A stretch of 64,000 bases of DNA, taken from positions 57,621 to 121,620 of the forward strand of contig CABUHI010000005.1 in the NCBI GenBank assembly GCA_902491345.1, in the 5' to 3' direction. Made by a program: the position numbers and the translations under genes. This stretch comes from an uncultured Collinsella sp. GTDB taxonomy: Bacteria > Actinomycetota > Coriobacteriia > Coriobacteriales > Coriobacteriaceae. The notes under the pieces are model-generated. The model worked only from the letters and a program-made list of their open reading frames with translations, searched no databases and was not told the origin of the DNA. Positions 63,443-64,000 of this stretch are shown one piece after another. Position 1 is the stretch's first letter; each line of letters begins with the position of its first letter.

Positions 63443-64000
63443 ATGACGCTGTGATTGGTGGTTCCACCTATGGCCGGCCTGTCGACAAGCAATTGTCTCT
63501 GACTAAAACATGGTCAATTGCGGTGGAAGCCTTCGGGCGACACCTGAAGAGGGTTGATGCGTCGGCCCTCTTTTTTGTTTGGATGTAAGATTCGGCCTGT
63601 CAAAACTTACATCTCAATTGAGAAAAGACGAAATTGCGTGTGATTTTCTGCTTGCACGTAACTTCACTGACGCGTTGTTGCTCAGTCTTAATTCGCGACG
63701 GTTTCCCCGGTAAAGGAGGAACTGGGATTTGCTTTTCCCTAAAGTTCCAACTGTGAAGATGCCTTGCGATGGTACGTCCGGCTTGGTCCGCGGGAACCGC
63801 CGGAAGGCGGTTTTTGCGTTTAAGGGGATGTTTTGGTAAAGACTTCGTTGCGCTTTCCTGCTTAGAGCACTCGGTTTTATCGTAGCTTTCGAAAGCATGC
63901 GGCAAATTCCGGAACCCCCGAGCACACCACCTTTATCGCACAAAGAAACCGACGCTCCTATAAGTTGTCAAGAGGCAGTTTGCGGGAGCGCTCCCTGCAA
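63443..64000. other. End region without a recognised gene
   Basis: No convincing protein frame is seen on either strand. TTCCACC (63456-63462) and GGTGGAA (63525-63531) are far-spaced partners. The string ATTGCGGTGGAA recalls one arm of element I. Two terminator-like hairpins follow: GAGGG/CCCTC with six T at 63549-63576 and AACCGCC/GGCGGTT with five T at 63795-63815. The rest to 64000 looks like ordinary spacer or the edge of a feature beyond the window. Confidence 0.4.

Noticed and set aside
63600..63943. Small minus-strand protein frames at the right edge
   Set aside because: They overlap each other in different frames, have no ribosome site or family motif, and span a terminator-like hairpin.

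Overview
The window looks like chromosome from a high-GC anaerobic actinobacterium of the class Coriobacteriia, most probably Collinsella or a close relative. This is inferred from the strong G/C third-position bias, the hydrogenase-4/formate hydrogenlyase plus selenocysteine gene set, the protein sequences, and the style of the intergenic palindromes. No database search was possible. There is no rRNA, CRISPR array, prophage or intact insertion sequence.

Left third (1-14100): molybdenum and selenium supply. The order is moeA and a mogA/moaB-type gene (cofactor synthesis), modA-modB-modC (molybdate import, with an unusually long ModB), two double-cubane / 2-hydroxyacyl-CoA dehydratase-like proteins with their ATPase activator, then selD (itself a selenoprotein, TGA at 9567-9569), yedF, a DUF3343 gene, a cysteine desulfurase/selenocysteine lyase-like gene and brnQ. 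A small accessory island follows a tRNA-Pro/tRNA-Gly pair (14179-14335): a nuclease-like gene bracketed by two near-identical palindromes, and a PIN-toxin/RelB-type antitoxin pair on the minus strand.

Centre (17053-45091): a complete formate hydrogenlyase of the hyf type. It comprises a hydN-like ferredoxin, fdhF with an in-frame TGA at 18063-18065, hyfABCDEFGHI, maturation genes of the hycH and hycI type, and focA. Next come a second molybdopterin oxidoreductase, the selenocysteine machinery selA-selB-selC (tRNA-Sec), mobA, a second DUF3343 gene with a Cys-rich head, gdhA, and a two-gene xanthine-dehydrogenase-like molybdenum hydroxylase. Together these genes import molybdate, build bis-MGD, make and insert selenocysteine, oxidise formate to CO2, evolve H2 at a membrane complex and exchange formate across the membrane.

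Right third (45232-61343): housekeeping genes. They are tRNA-Leu, tig-clpP-clpX, valS, folC, an M24 peptidase, a three-gene glycerol-3-phosphate oxidation cluster on the minus strand, a zinc-ribbon membrane protein and thrS. The end (61544-64000) holds decayed Abi-family genes and a series of hairpins and terminators with no convincing intact gene.

The least explained signals are in the intergenic spaces. There are at least four kinds of hairpin element. One has a constant outer stem and a changing inner stem (five copies). Another has a shared core flanked by unrelated but self-complementary arms (two copies). The link between the first kind and the nuclease-like gene at 14669-15670 is the best candidate here for an undescribed system.
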